Below are positions 56,888 to 64,000 of a DNA stretch of 64,000 bases, piece after piece (position 1 is the stretch's first letter; every line of letters begins with the position of its first letter). Position numbers and translations under genes: made by a program. Below the pieces are notes generated by a model. That model was not told the origin of the DNA. It made no database searches and saw nothing but the letters and a program-made list of their open reading frames with translations. The stretch spans positions 1,054,001 to 1,118,000 of the forward strand of contig NZ_JACHZG010000001.1 in NCBI RefSeq assembly GCF_014193425.1, in the 5' to 3' direction. The stretch is from Microlunatus antarcticus (GTDB taxonomy: Bacteria > Actinomycetota > Actinomycetes > Propionibacteriales > Propionibacteriaceae).

Positions 56888-58626
56888 CGGGGCTCCTCCA
56901 CACCGGGCGCCTCGGCCCGGACCGCCCGCCAGCCCGCCTCGACGCGGGCCTCGACGTCGCGGGCGTCCTCGAGCCGGGTGGCGCCGTCGTCGAGCAGGCG
57001 CCGGGCCAGGTCGCCGGCGAGGATCGGGGCCGCGAAGGACGTCCCGCTCCAGGTCGCGAAGCCGGAGGAGAAGTTGTCCGGGTCGATGGTCGACCGGACC
57101 CCGCCGTCGGCCGTCACCCGCGAGCTCGCCTGCTGCCCGCCGTCGAACGTCGTCGGCACCGTGCTGACGATCGAGGCGCCGGGCCGCCAGGCGCGCACCC
57201 ACGGACCGTCGTTGGAGAACAGGGCCGCGGTCCCGTCCGGGTTGAGGGCGCCGACGGCCACGAGCGGCACCTCGTCGACCGACGTCTCGGTGACGACGCC
57301 ACCCGGGTGCGGGGCGAAGGACGCGGGGAAGATCGGCCGGCTCGTGGCGTCGTTGCCGGCCGAGGTCACCACGAGGACGCCGAGCCGCGCGAGCGCCTGC
57401 AGGGGAGCGAGCAGCAGGGGGTCGAACGCGGCGTCGGCCGGGTCCTCGTGGTAGTAGCCGAGCGAGAGCGACACGACGTCGACCAGCGCGTCCGGCTCGT
57501 CTTCGGCCAGGGCCAGCACCTGACGCACCCAGAGCATGTTCAACGCCTGGAGGACGTCGTACTCGTCGATCACGCCGTCCGGCTGCACGACCCGGACCGA
57601 CAGGATCCGTGCGTCCGGGCAGCGCTGGTGCACCAGCCCGGCGACGAACGTGCCGTGCCCCGCCTCCACGTCGAGCGACCCGGTGAGCCCCCCGGTGACG
57701 ACGCCGGACCGCTCGAGGTCGGTCGCAGGGTCGGTCAGCCCGATCCGCAGCGGGCCGCAGGTCGGGGTGCGGTCGACGACGTCGTCCAGCCACGGGTGCC
57801 GGCCCGTCCCGGTGTCGAGCACGGCCACGACGGGGCGGCGGCGTCCGGCGAGCTGGGCCTCGGTCAGCCGGGCCGGCCGTGGGCCCACCCAGCGCACCGG
57901 CACCCGCCCGCCCCAGCCGGGCTGGGCGTACTCCCCGGTGGCCGCCGCGGAGGACGACCCGGCCGGGTGGGCGACGTAGGGGTGGGCGACGTACGGGTTC
58001 GGGGTGGGGGCGTGCGCGACGTAGGGGTTGGTCTGCGGGGCATGCGCGACGTACGGGTTCGGGGTCGCGGCGTGCGCGACGTACGGGCTGGGCTGCATGC
58101 CGTGACCGTCGGTGCGTTCGCCGGACCCGGCCGAGGTGGTCAGGAGGTGCTGCAGCTGGACCGCGCCCCGCCAGGAGGCGTCGACGTCCGCGCGGTAGCG
58201 CTGCAGCACCGGCCACGCGTCGGGCGTCGTCCGGGGCCGGGTGTCGTCGACGGGCCGAGCGAGCGACACCCGCACGACCAGCGGGCTGCGTCCGCCGAGG
58301 AGGCCGGCGCGGCGGACGAGGTCGACCAGCGCGGTGTCGGTGGGGTCGACCTCGAGGGCCCAGCCCTCGGCGTCGGCCGCCGACCGCAGCGCGTCCAGGA
58401 CCTCCGGCTCGACCGCCCCGTCAGGCCCGGGACGCACGAGCAGCCCGCCGCCGACGTACGGGGTCGGCTGCAGCCGCTGCCCGGCGAAGCGGACCGCCGT
58501 GCCCGGGTCGAGGAACCGGGCGCCCCGCGGGTCCAGGTGGTCGCGCCGCGGGCCGTGCCGTCGAGGCGTCGGCGCGAGCGGAGGGCGCGCGGTCGGGGCG
58601 TTGCTGTCGGCGGGGTCGTACGGCAT
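56884..58626 (-). CDS. Cytosolic S8 (subtilisin-family) serine protease with PYVAH repeats
   Basis: A 580-residue subtilisin-family protein. The catalytic triad is Asp271 (VAVLDTGTGRH), His324 (GHGTFVAG) and Ser530 (SGTSFAAP). There is no signal peptide, so it should act inside the cell. Before the protease domain, about residues 178-221 form a Pro-rich linker with five PYVAH units (NPYVAHA type), and an earlier QPTPYVGGG lies near residue 53. The N-terminal 150 residues have no recognised domain. It heads the operon with the TPR-CHAT and LOG genes and overlaps the CHAT start. Operon context suggests a protease cascade. ATG 58626 is the first start after the promoter region. Confidence 0.87.
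   Translation of the reverse strand: MPYDPADSNAPTARPPLAPTPRRHGPRRDHLDPRGARFLDPGTAVRFAGQRLQPTPYVGGGLLVRPGPDGAVEPEVLDALRSAADAEGWALEVDPTDTALVDLVRRAGLLGGRSPLVVRVSLARPVDDTRPRTTPDAWPVLQRYRADVDASWRGAVQLQHLLTTSAGSGERTDGHGMQPSPYVAHAATPNPYVAHAPQTNPYVAHAPTPNPYVAHPYVAHPAGSSSAAATGEYAQPGWGGRVPVRWVGPRPARLTEAQLAGRRRPVVAVLDTGTGRHPWLDDVVDRTPTCGPLRIGLTDPATDLERSGVVTGGLTGSLDVEAGHGTFVAGLVHQRCPDARILSVRVVQPDGVIDEYDVLQALNMLWVRQVLALAEDEPDALVDVVSLSLGYYHEDPADAAFDPLLLAPLQALARLGVLVVTSAGNDATSRPIFPASFAPHPGGVVTETSVDEVPLVAVGALNPDGTAALFSNDGPWVRAWRPGASIVSTVPTTFDGGQQASSRVTADGGVRSTIDPDNFSSGFATWSGTSFAAPILAGDLARRLLDDGATRLEDARDVEARVEAGWRAVRAEAPGVEEPR
57964..58095 (-). repeat. NPYVAHA-coding tandem repeat
   Basis: Five imperfect in-frame copies of a unit encoding PYVAH (context SPYVAHAA, NPYVAHAP, NPYVAHAP, NPYVAH, PYVAHP). 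The DNA copies share GCGTGCGCGACGTA-like cores, so they probably arose by duplication. Confidence 0.8.
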
Positions 58627-58747
58627 CGGCGGGCCTTCGGACGAGGAGTGATGACAGTTCTACCGCTCCGGAGACGAAAGGGCGATGGTTGATACGCCCC
58701 TGAGGGTGGGGCTTGGGTCCCGCGGGCGCACGGGTAGCGTCAGCCGG

Positions 58748-59740
58748 ATGGAACAGCGCGTGCTCGGCCGGACCGAACGACCCGTCTCGACCGTCGGTCT
58801 GGGGACCTGGCAGCTGGGCGCCGACTGGGGCGAGGTCGACGAGCGTGACGCGGTCGCGGTCCTCGACGGGGCCGTGGAGGCGGGGGTCACGTTCTTCGAC
58901 ACCGCCGACGTCTACGGCGACGGCCGCAGCGAGCGGCTGATCGGCAGCTACCTCGGCGAGCACGACGACATCGAGCTCGTGGTGGCGACCAAGATGGGCC
59001 GCCGGATGGACCAGGTGCCCGAGAACTACGTCCTCGAGAACTTCCGCGCCTGGACCGACCGCTCGCGCCGCAACCTCGAGGTCGACCGCCTCGACCTCGT
59101 CCAGCTGCACTGCCCGCCGACCGCCGTCTACTCCGCCGACGAGGTGTACGACGCCCTCGACACCCTGGTGTCCGAGCACGTGATCGCCGCGTACGGGGTC
59201 AGCGTCGAGACGTCCGACGAGGCGCTGACGGCGATCAGCCGCCGGGGGACCGCGTCGGTGCAGATCATCCTCAACGTGTTCCGGCGCAAGCCGCTCGAGT
59301 TCGTGCTGCCCGCCGCGCAGGCGGCCGGCGTCGGGATCATCGCCCGCGTGCCCCTGGCCAGCGGGCTGCTGAGCGGCCGCTACGACGAGCAGACGACCTT
59401 CGCGGAGAACGACCACCGCAGTTACAACCGCCACGGCGAGGCCTTCGACGTCGGCGAGACGTTCTCGGGGGTGGACTACGAGACCGGCGTCCGCGCCGCC
59501 CGTGAGTTCTCCCGCCTCGTCGCGGCGCTGCCGTTCGAGGCCACCCCGGCCCAGGCCGCGCTCGCCTGGGTGGTCCAGCAGCCGGGTGTCACCTCGGTGA
59601 TCCCGGGCGCCCGGTCCCCGGAGCAGGCGCGGGCCAACGCCGCTGCCGGCGAGCTGCCGCCGCTCGGCGACGACTTCATGGCCGCCGTCGAGGAGCTCTA
59701 CGCCCGCGAGATCGCCCCGCTGGTCGCCGACCGCTGGTGA
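58748..59740 (+). CDS. Aldo/keto reductase
   Basis: A 330-residue NADPH-dependent reductase with a TIM-barrel fold. VSTVGLGTWQLG opens it, catalytic Asp and Tyr lie in VTFFDTADVYGDG, Lys in VVATKMG and His in DLVQLHCPP, with the C-terminal cofactor site SVIPGARSPEQARANAAA. It reduces aldehydes or ketones; the substrate is unknown. ATG 58748 has TAGCGT 7 bases upstream, a leaderless promoter divergent from the S8 gene. Confidence 0.93.
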   Translation: MEQRVLGRTERPVSTVGLGTWQLGADWGEVDERDAVAVLDGAVEAGVTFFDTADVYGDGRSERLIGSYLGEHDDIELVVATKMGRRMDQVPENYVLENFRAWTDRSRRNLEVDRLDLVQLHCPPTAVYSADEVYDALDTLVSEHVIAAYGVSVETSDEALTAISRRGTASVQIILNVFRRKPLEFVLPAAQAAGVGIIARVPLASGLLSGRYDEQTTFAENDHRSYNRHGEAFDVGETFSGVDYETGVRAAREFSRLVAALPFEATPAQAALAWVVQQPGVTSVIPGARSPEQARANAAAGELPPLGDDFMAAVEELYAREIAPLVADRW

Positions 59741-59745
59741 TCCCG

Positions 59746-59776
59746 TCCCGCTGCTGCCCTCAGGGCAGCAGCGGGA
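59746..59776. terminator. Bidirectional terminator overlapping a stop codon
   Basis: A perfect 14-bp stem (59746-59759 with 59763-59776) whose TCA loop is the stop codon of the minus-strand DUF2000 gene. It sits just after the aldo/keto reductase stop. Confidence 0.7.
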
Positions 59777-60239
59777 GCCGGCCGACGACCTTGTCGACCC
59801 GGTTCCGGGGGCCGACCAGGCTGACCGCGAGCAGCGCGAGCTCGTCGGAGCGGTGCTCGGCCACACGCTCGAGGTAGCCGTCGTAGACCCGGGTCGCCTG
59901 CGCGTCGGCCGGCATGTCGGCCACGAAGAGGTCGGGCCGGGTGATTGCCCTGGCCCGGATGGCGGCCAGCTGCTCGGTCGTCGCGGCGAGCACCGAGCAC
60001 CCCGCCCAGGGCAGGCCCGGGTGGACCGAGCCGTCGGCATCGACGGCGGCGGGACCCAGGAGACCGTCGACCCCGGCCTGCGTCGCCGCCGCGAGGCAGA
60101 CGGCGGCGTTCACCGCGCGGCCCGGCGGGAGGGCCGCGTCGACGACGACGACCCACTTGAGCCGGGCGTCCCGGGTGGGCGCGTCGGTCCGCACCTCGTC
60201 GGGGGTGAAGCCGATGCGTGCGTCCGTGCGTTCGTCCAC
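59760..60239 (-). CDS. DUF2000 domain protein
   Basis: A 159-residue soluble protein. KWVVVVDAALPPGRAVNAAVCLAAATQAGVDGLLG and DLFVADMPADAQATRVYDGYL match the DUF2000 pattern of small Rossmann-like proteins. No function is established. GTG 60239 is chosen by length; TTG 60281 is an alternative. It is divergent from an Lrp/AsnC regulator, which probably controls it. Confidence 0.78.
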   Translation of the reverse strand: MDERTDARIGFTPDEVRTDAPTRDARLKWVVVVDAALPPGRAVNAAVCLAAATQAGVDGLLGPAAVDADGSVHPGLPWAGCSVLAATTEQLAAIRARAITRPDLFVADMPADAQATRVYDGYLERVAEHRSDELALLAVSLVGPRNRVDKVVGRLPLLP

Positions 60240-60343
60240 GAGTGGGTCCTGCCGTCGGTCGTGCGGTGCTGGAGGCCTCAACCTCGCCTACGCGACCAGC
60301 TGGGTCCAGCGAGTCCGTACGACGTCCGGCTAGCCTCACCCGC

Positions 60344-60826
60344 ATGGCGGACCTCGACGTACTAGATACGGCGATCCTGGCCGCGCTGCAGGTCGACGCA
60401 CGGCGGACGAACCGTGACGTCGCTGCGGCGGTCGGGGTCGCTCCCACCACCGCGCTCGACCGGACGCGGGCGCTCCGGGACCGGGGCGTCATCACCGGCG
60501 CGCGGCTCGAGGTCGACCTCGCGGCGCTCGGCCGCCCGATGCAGGCCCTCGTGGCGATCCGGATCCGGCCGCCCACCCGGGTGAACATCGAACGGTTCCG
60601 GGGGTGGGCGGCCGCGCTGCCCGAGACCGTCGGGGTGTTCGTCACCAGCGGCGCCGAGGACTTCCTGCTGCACCTCGCCGTCCCGGACACCGACGCCCTG
60701 TACGCCTTCGTCGTCGACCGCCTGACCAGCCGGCCCGAGGTCAGCGACGTCCGGACGTCGGTGGTCTACGAGCACCTGCGCAGCAACGTGCTGCCGCCCG
60801 CGCGAGGCCGGTCCCCCCGGTCCTGA
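60344..60826 (+). CDS. Lrp/AsnC family transcriptional regulator
   Basis: A 160-residue regulator. The N-terminal winged helix has LDVLDTAILAALQVDARRTNRDVAAAVGVAPTTALDRTRALRDRGVITGARLEVD. The C-terminal RAM ligand domain has MQALVAIRIRP and VGVFVTSGAEDFLLHLAVPD. These proteins form dimers or octamers and respond to amino acids. ATG 60344 has TAGCCT 7 bases upstream. The divergent DUF2000 gene is the likely target. Confidence 0.92.
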   Translation: MADLDVLDTAILAALQVDARRTNRDVAAAVGVAPTTALDRTRALRDRGVITGARLEVDLAALGRPMQALVAIRIRPPTRVNIERFRGWAAALPETVGVFVTSGAEDFLLHLAVPDTDALYAFVVDRLTSRPEVSDVRTSVVYEHLRSNVLPPARGRSPRS

Positions 60827-60856
60827 CCCCGCGCGGGCAGTCCTGGGCCCGTCGGC

Positions 60857-61513
60857 TCAGGCCGCGACCTCGGCGCGCCGACGGCTGAGCTCGGCGCCGT
60901 GCTGACGGGCGACCGCCTCGGACTCGGCGCGCATCTCGGCGGCCATGTCCTTGAACTGGTCCATCGCCGGGTTGACCCCGACCAGGGTGAAGTCGGTCTC
61001 GGTGACCGTGACGTCCAGGCCCCAGACGTCGGCGAGGACGCGACGCATCCACGGGGTGGCGTGGTCCCAGCCCTCGCGCGGGGTGCCCGCGCGGTAGTTG
61101 CCGCCGCGGACGACGACGAGCTCGGCCGGCTTGCCGGCGAGCGGCGTCTGGCCCGGGCCCATCCGCGGGTCGGCGATGACCAGGTCGACGTAGGACTTGA
61201 AGTGCTGCGAGACGCCGAAGTTGAAGAGGGGGACCGCGAAGAGCAGCGCGTCGGCCTCGAGCAGCTCGTCGACGAGGGTCGCGGCCAGGGCCACGGCCTC
61301 GCGCTGGGCGGGGGTGCGCTGGTCCTCGGGGACGTACGCGGCGGTGACGGCGTCGCCCCAGGCGGTGGCGGGGATCGGGTCGGTGCCGACGTGGCGGCGC
61401 AGGACGCGCTCGCCCGGGTTGGCCTCGGTCCAGGCGGCCTCGACGACGTCGGCGACGGCCCGGCTGTGCGAGCCCTCGACGCGGAAGCTGGCGTCCAGTC
61501 GGAAGAGAGTCAT
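60857..61513 (-). CDS. FMN-dependent NADH-azoreductase (flavodoxin-like)
   Basis: A 218-residue flavodoxin-fold quinone/azo reductase. The flavin loop FRVEGSHSRAVADVV, LLFAVPLFNFGVSQHFKSYVDLVI and VVVRGGNYRAGTP match AzoR. It reduces quinones two electrons at a time. It is divergent from an HxlR regulator carrying N-terminal Cys, the arrangement known for YodB-AzoR in Bacillus. A perfect CTAGGAA-T-TTCCTAG palindrome lies 32 bases before its start. Confidence 0.9.
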   Translation of the reverse strand: MTLFRLDASFRVEGSHSRAVADVVEAAWTEANPGERVLRRHVGTDPIPATAWGDAVTAAYVPEDQRTPAQREAVALAATLVDELLEADALLFAVPLFNFGVSQHFKSYVDLVIADPRMGPGQTPLAGKPAELVVVRGGNYRAGTPREGWDHATPWMRRVLADVWGLDVTVTETDFTLVGVNPAMDQFKDMAAEMRAESEAVARQHGAELSRRRAEVAA

Positions 61514-61544
61514 GGGAGATGCTCCACTACTGTGATCTGAGTAA

Positions 61545-61559
61545 CTAGGAATTTCCTAG
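61545..61559. promoter_or_regulatory. Operator candidate CTAGGAA-T-TTCCTAG
   Basis: A perfect 15-base palindrome in the 97-base gap between divergent azoreductase and HxlR genes, preceded by AGTAACTAG. It is the probable HxlR binding site. Confidence 0.65.
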
Positions 61560-61610
61560 CAGGTAGCCCGATGCTAGCACCACTAGACTGGGGCGCAAGG
61601 AGTGTGGACG

Positions 61611-62018
61611 ATGACCGACACGATCGACCCGGCGCAGGTGCAGCAGGCAGAGCAGGACGCGGACCCGGCGGCCCAGGAGCCGACCTGCGAGGACGTCGCG
61701 CCCGGGATCGTGCGCTGCGACGCGGCGCTGTCGCACGTCTTCGAGATCCTCGGCAAGCGCTGGAACGGCGTCATCGTCGGCGCCCTGTCGAACGGGCCGG
61801 CGTCGTTCTCCCGGCTCGCCCGCGGCGTGACCGGCATCAGCGACTCGGTGCTCTCCGACCGGCTCTCCGGGCTGGCGGCCGCCGGCGTCGTCACCCGGGT
61901 CGTCGACAGCGGGCCGCCGGTCTCGGTCTCGTACGCGCTCACCCCCGCCGGCCAGGCGCTGCTGCCGGCCATGGACCAGCTCAAGGTCTGGGCGCACGAG
62001 CACCTGCCGCGCGCCTGA
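61611..62018 (+). CDS. HxlR family redox-type regulator
   Basis: A 135-residue winged-helix regulator: LSHVFEILGKRWNGVIVGALSNGPASFSRLARGVTGISDSVLSDRLSGLAAAGVV. Two Cys before the DNA-binding domain (PTCEDVAPGIVRCDAAL) fit a QorR/YodB-type redox switch. ATG 61611 follows AAGGAG by 8-9 bases; GTG 61602 is too close to that site. A TAGACT box is at 61583-61588. It probably represses the divergent azoreductase gene until quinone or electrophile stress. Confidence 0.92.
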   Translation: MTDTIDPAQVQQAEQDADPAAQEPTCEDVAPGIVRCDAALSHVFEILGKRWNGVIVGALSNGPASFSRLARGVTGISDSVLSDRLSGLAAAGVVTRVVDSGPPVSVSYALTPAGQALLPAMDQLKVWAHEHLPRA

Positions 62019-62219
62019 GCGGCCGGCCCGCCCCGGGCGACGGTCGAGGGCCGCGTAGGTCAGAGATTTACCTGCTCAGCAAATCTGCGTTGCTTTCTCA
62101 GTTTCCCTGAACCGACCGTCACACGCCCGACACACTGGTCGCGGCTCGGGGGGGCTGCCAGGGCACTTCGCCCAATCTCTTCCTGAGTTCGCGCTCGTCG
62201 CACTCGGGGGGGATGGGTC

Positions 62220-62813
62220 ATGCGCGCTGAAGGGCTGCGGCCTGACGTCTTCGTGCACCCGCAGGGGCTGTGCGACTCGACCGACGTCGGCGCCGGCACG
62301 CGGGTCTGGGCCTTCGCCCACGTGCTCGAGGGTGCGCGCATCGGGGCGGGCTGCAACGTCTGCGACGGCGCGTACGTCGAGGGCGGTGCCGTCCTCGGCG
62401 ACCGCGTCACGGTGAAGAACCAGGTCATGGTCTTCGCCGGGGTCACCGTCGCCGACGACGTGTTCCTCGGCCCGGGCGTCACCTTCACCAACGACTTCAC
62501 GCCCCGCGCCCACGTCCGCAAGGGACCCGACGACCTGGACCCGACCCGGGTCGAGCAGGGTGCCACGCTCGGCGCCCGCGTGACCGTGGTCTGCGGCGTC
62601 ACGATCGGGGCGAACGCCTTCGTCGGCGCCGGCGCGGTCGTCACGCGCGACGTCGCCCCGCACGCCTTCGTCGTGGGCAACCCCGGGCGCCAGATCGGCT
62701 GGGCCTGCCGCTGCGGCCGCCGGCTCGACGCCGACCTCCGCTGCTCGTGCGGCCGGGCGTACGCGCTCGGCGCCGACGGGCTGCACGAGGACGTGGAGCT
62801 CGCGTGTACGTGA
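62220..62813 (+). CDS. Left-handed beta-helix sugar N-acetyltransferase
   Basis: A 197-residue hexapeptide-repeat protein. The repeats run TDVGAGTRVWAFAHVLEGARIGAGCNVCDGAYVEGGAVLGDRVTVKNQV and on to GVTIGANAFVGAGAVVTRDVAPHAFVVGNPGRQIGW, the WbpD/WlbB type that acetylates a UDP-amino-sugar for surface polysaccharide. A C-terminal zinc-ribbon-like part (CRCGRRLDADLRCSCG) follows. ATG 62220 is preceded by a G-rich run. The stop overlaps the MFS start (GTGA). Confidence 0.9.
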   Translation: MRAEGLRPDVFVHPQGLCDSTDVGAGTRVWAFAHVLEGARIGAGCNVCDGAYVEGGAVLGDRVTVKNQVMVFAGVTVADDVFLGPGVTFTNDFTPRAHVRKGPDDLDPTRVEQGATLGARVTVVCGVTIGANAFVGAGAVVTRDVAPHAFVVGNPGRQIGWACRCGRRLDADLRCSCGRAYALGADGLHEDVELACT

Positions 62814-64000
62814 GCCTGCGCAACAGCCCCACGCCCGCGGCCACTGCCCCCGCCGCGGGCGTGGCTCCCGCGCCCGACCGCGAGCGCCGCACGCGCCGCA
62901 AGGGCGGCCGCGTCCCCGGGGTCGTGCTGGCCCTCGGCCTGACGAGCCTCTTCACCGACATCTCGTCCGAGGCGATCACCGCCGTCCTGCCCCTCTACCT
63001 CACCGCCGTGCTCGGGCTCGGGCCCGTGGCGTACGGGTTCGTGGACGGCATCTACCAGGGCTTCGCCTCGCTGGTGCGGGTCCTCGGGGGCTGGTGGTCC
63101 GACCGCAGCGGGCGGCCCAAGCTCGTCGCCGGGCTCGGCTACGGCATCTCCGCCCTGTCCCGGGTGCTGCTGCTCCCGGTCGTCGGCATCGCCGCCCTCA
63201 CCGGGGTGGTCGCGCTCGACCGGCTGGGCAAGGGGCTCCGGACCGGGCCGCGCGACGCGATGATCGCCGCCGCGAGCACGCCCGAGCAGCTCGGGCGCAA
63301 CTTCGGCGTGCACCGCGCGCTCGACACCGCCGGCGCCATGGCCGGCCCGCTCCTCGCCTTCGGCGTCCTCGCCGTCGTCCCGGCCGGGCTCGCCGGCTAC
63401 CGGGCGGTGTTCGTGCTGAGCATCGCGGCCGCGGTCGTGGGGCTCGCGTTCCTCCTGCTCGCGGTGCCGAGCCGGGTGCGGGGGAGCGCTGGGCTGCCGC
63501 CGGCGCAGCAGCCGGTACGCCGCTGGCGCTGGCGCGACCTCGGCGACCGCCGGATCCGCTCGCTGATGATCGCCGCCGCGCTCCTCGGCCTGCTGACCGT
63601 GGGCGACGGCTTCCTCTACCTCGTGCTCGCCGACGCCGGCGGCATCGGCCTCACCTGGTTCCCGCTGCTGATGGTCGGGACCAACGCGGCCTACTTCGCG
63701 CTCGCCGTCCCCGTCGGCCGGCTGGCCGACCGGGTCGGACGGACCCGGGTGCTGCTGGGCGGGCACGTCCTCCTGGTCCTCGCCTACGCGGTCGCCGCGA
63801 CCACCGGTGGTCACCTCGCCGGCGTCATCGCCGTGCTGCTCCTGCTGGGCTGCTTCTACGCCGCGACCGACGGGGTCATCAGCGCCCTGGCCAGCCAGTG
63901 CGTGCCCGAGGGCGCCAAGGCGACCGGCATCGCGTCGGTGCAGACCGCGGTCGGGCTCAGCCGCTTCGCCTCCTCGGTCTGCTTCGGCCTGCTGTGGCAG
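62810..64000 (+). CDS. MFS transporter, 3' truncated by window
   Basis: A frame open to the window end (397 residues seen). After a 30-residue polar N-terminus come major-facilitator helices: LTSLFTDISSEAITAVLPLYL, GGWWSDRSGRPKLVAG (the loop 2-3 motif) and LDRLGKGLRTGPRDAMIAAA. FGVHRALDTAGAMAGPLLAFG and the second half around GRLADRVGRTRVLLGG follow. It is a drug or metabolite exporter-like permease of unknown substrate. GTG 62810 overlaps the acetyltransferase stop (GTGA). Confidence 0.9.
   Translation, partial: MSLRNSPTPAATAPAAGVAPAPDRERRTRRKGGRVPGVVLALGLTSLFTDISSEAITAVLPLYLTAVLGLGPVAYGFVDGIYQGFASLVRVLGGWWSDRSGRPKLVAGLGYGISALSRVLLLPVVGIAALTGVVALDRLGKGLRTGPRDAMIAAASTPEQLGRNFGVHRALDTAGAMAGPLLAFGVLAVVPAGLAGYRAVFVLSIAAAVVGLAFLLLAVPSRVRGSAGLPPAQQPVRRWRWRDLGDRRIRSLMIAAALLGLLTVGDGFLYLVLADAGGIGLTWFPLLMVGTNAAYFALAVPVGRLADRVGRTRVLLGGHVLLVLAYAVAATTGGHLAGVIAVLLLLGCFYAATDGVISALASQCVPEGAKATGIASVQTAVGLSRFASSVCFGLLWQ

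Noticed and set aside
54155-57454. 1099-codon plus-strand frame opposite the CHAT gene
   Set aside because: The minus strand has intact CHAT and TPR motifs; the plus frame has none.
57964-58095. PYVAH repeat as an assembly artefact
   Set aside because: The copies differ in flanking codons and keep the reading frame, so a true repeat is more likely.

Overview
This 64-kb window is chromosomal DNA of a very high-GC Gram-positive bacterium. The signs are near-exclusive G/C third codon positions, many GTG starts, start/stop overlaps of the ATGA and GTGA type, a DppDF-type fused peptide ABC ATPase, an MsiK-style sugar transporter without its own ATPase, and HxlR, TetR and Lrp regulators typical of Actinobacteria. 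An order such as Propionibacteriales (Nocardioides/Microlunatus relatives) fits, but the genus is an inference. I see no rRNA, tRNA, CRISPR array, insertion sequence or prophage. About 56 protein genes cover the window. The only gene-free stretch above 300 bases is 15249-15925.

Layout. 1-3145: end of a peptide ABC transporter operon (DppB fragment, DppC, fused DppDF). 3188-5848: FUSC membrane protein and a DUF1684 protein. 5938-8849 (minus): a secretion cassette of two paralogous TasA/camelysin-like proteins around a SipW-type signal peptidase fused to a LamG domain. 8986-15248: glucose/sorbosone dehydrogenase lipoprotein, JmjC oxygenase, a small acidic repeat protein, and a SWIM-SNF2 helicase. 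15249-19784: a G-run-rich untranslated region, a degenerate Hpt-like protein, an OmpR-type regulator, a PAS hybrid-type membrane histidine kinase and a CheY-like receiver. 19803-22607: rhomboid protease, DUF4192, PfkB kinase. 22653-26745 (minus): amtB-glnB-glnD nitrogen operon. 26967-31677: galE, PRC-barrel, membrane protein, leuS behind a leader-peptide attenuator. 31939-38138: secreted metzincin, EEP nuclease-like protein, PH-GNAT fusion, comEA-comEC. 38144-43698: membrane protein with SPFH-like partner, holA, rpsT, lepA. 43695-49720: DUF1345, sugar ABC operon, quinone oxidoreductase, hemW. 49742-53124: secreted repeat protein, SDR/TetR pair with twin operators, cation-efflux protein. 53143-58626 (minus): S8 peptidase, TPR-CHAT protease and LOG/SLOG protein in one tight operon. 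58748-64000: aldo/keto reductase, DUF2000/Lrp pair, azoreductase/HxlR pair, hexapeptide acetyltransferase and an MFS transporter cut by the window end.

Most notable: the S8/CHAT/LOG operon with NPYVAH repeats is the best candidate for an uncharacterised protease-signalling system. Both the CHAT gene and glnD lack a normal start codon near their 5' end and instead have an in-frame CTG inside a CTGA overlap with the upstream stop. A palindrome of the form GRTTGA-N4-TCAAYC/T occurs upstream of two secreted-protein genes 25 kb apart. A TANNNT box 6-7 nt before the start codon recurs at about a dozen genes, which points to widespread leaderless transcription.
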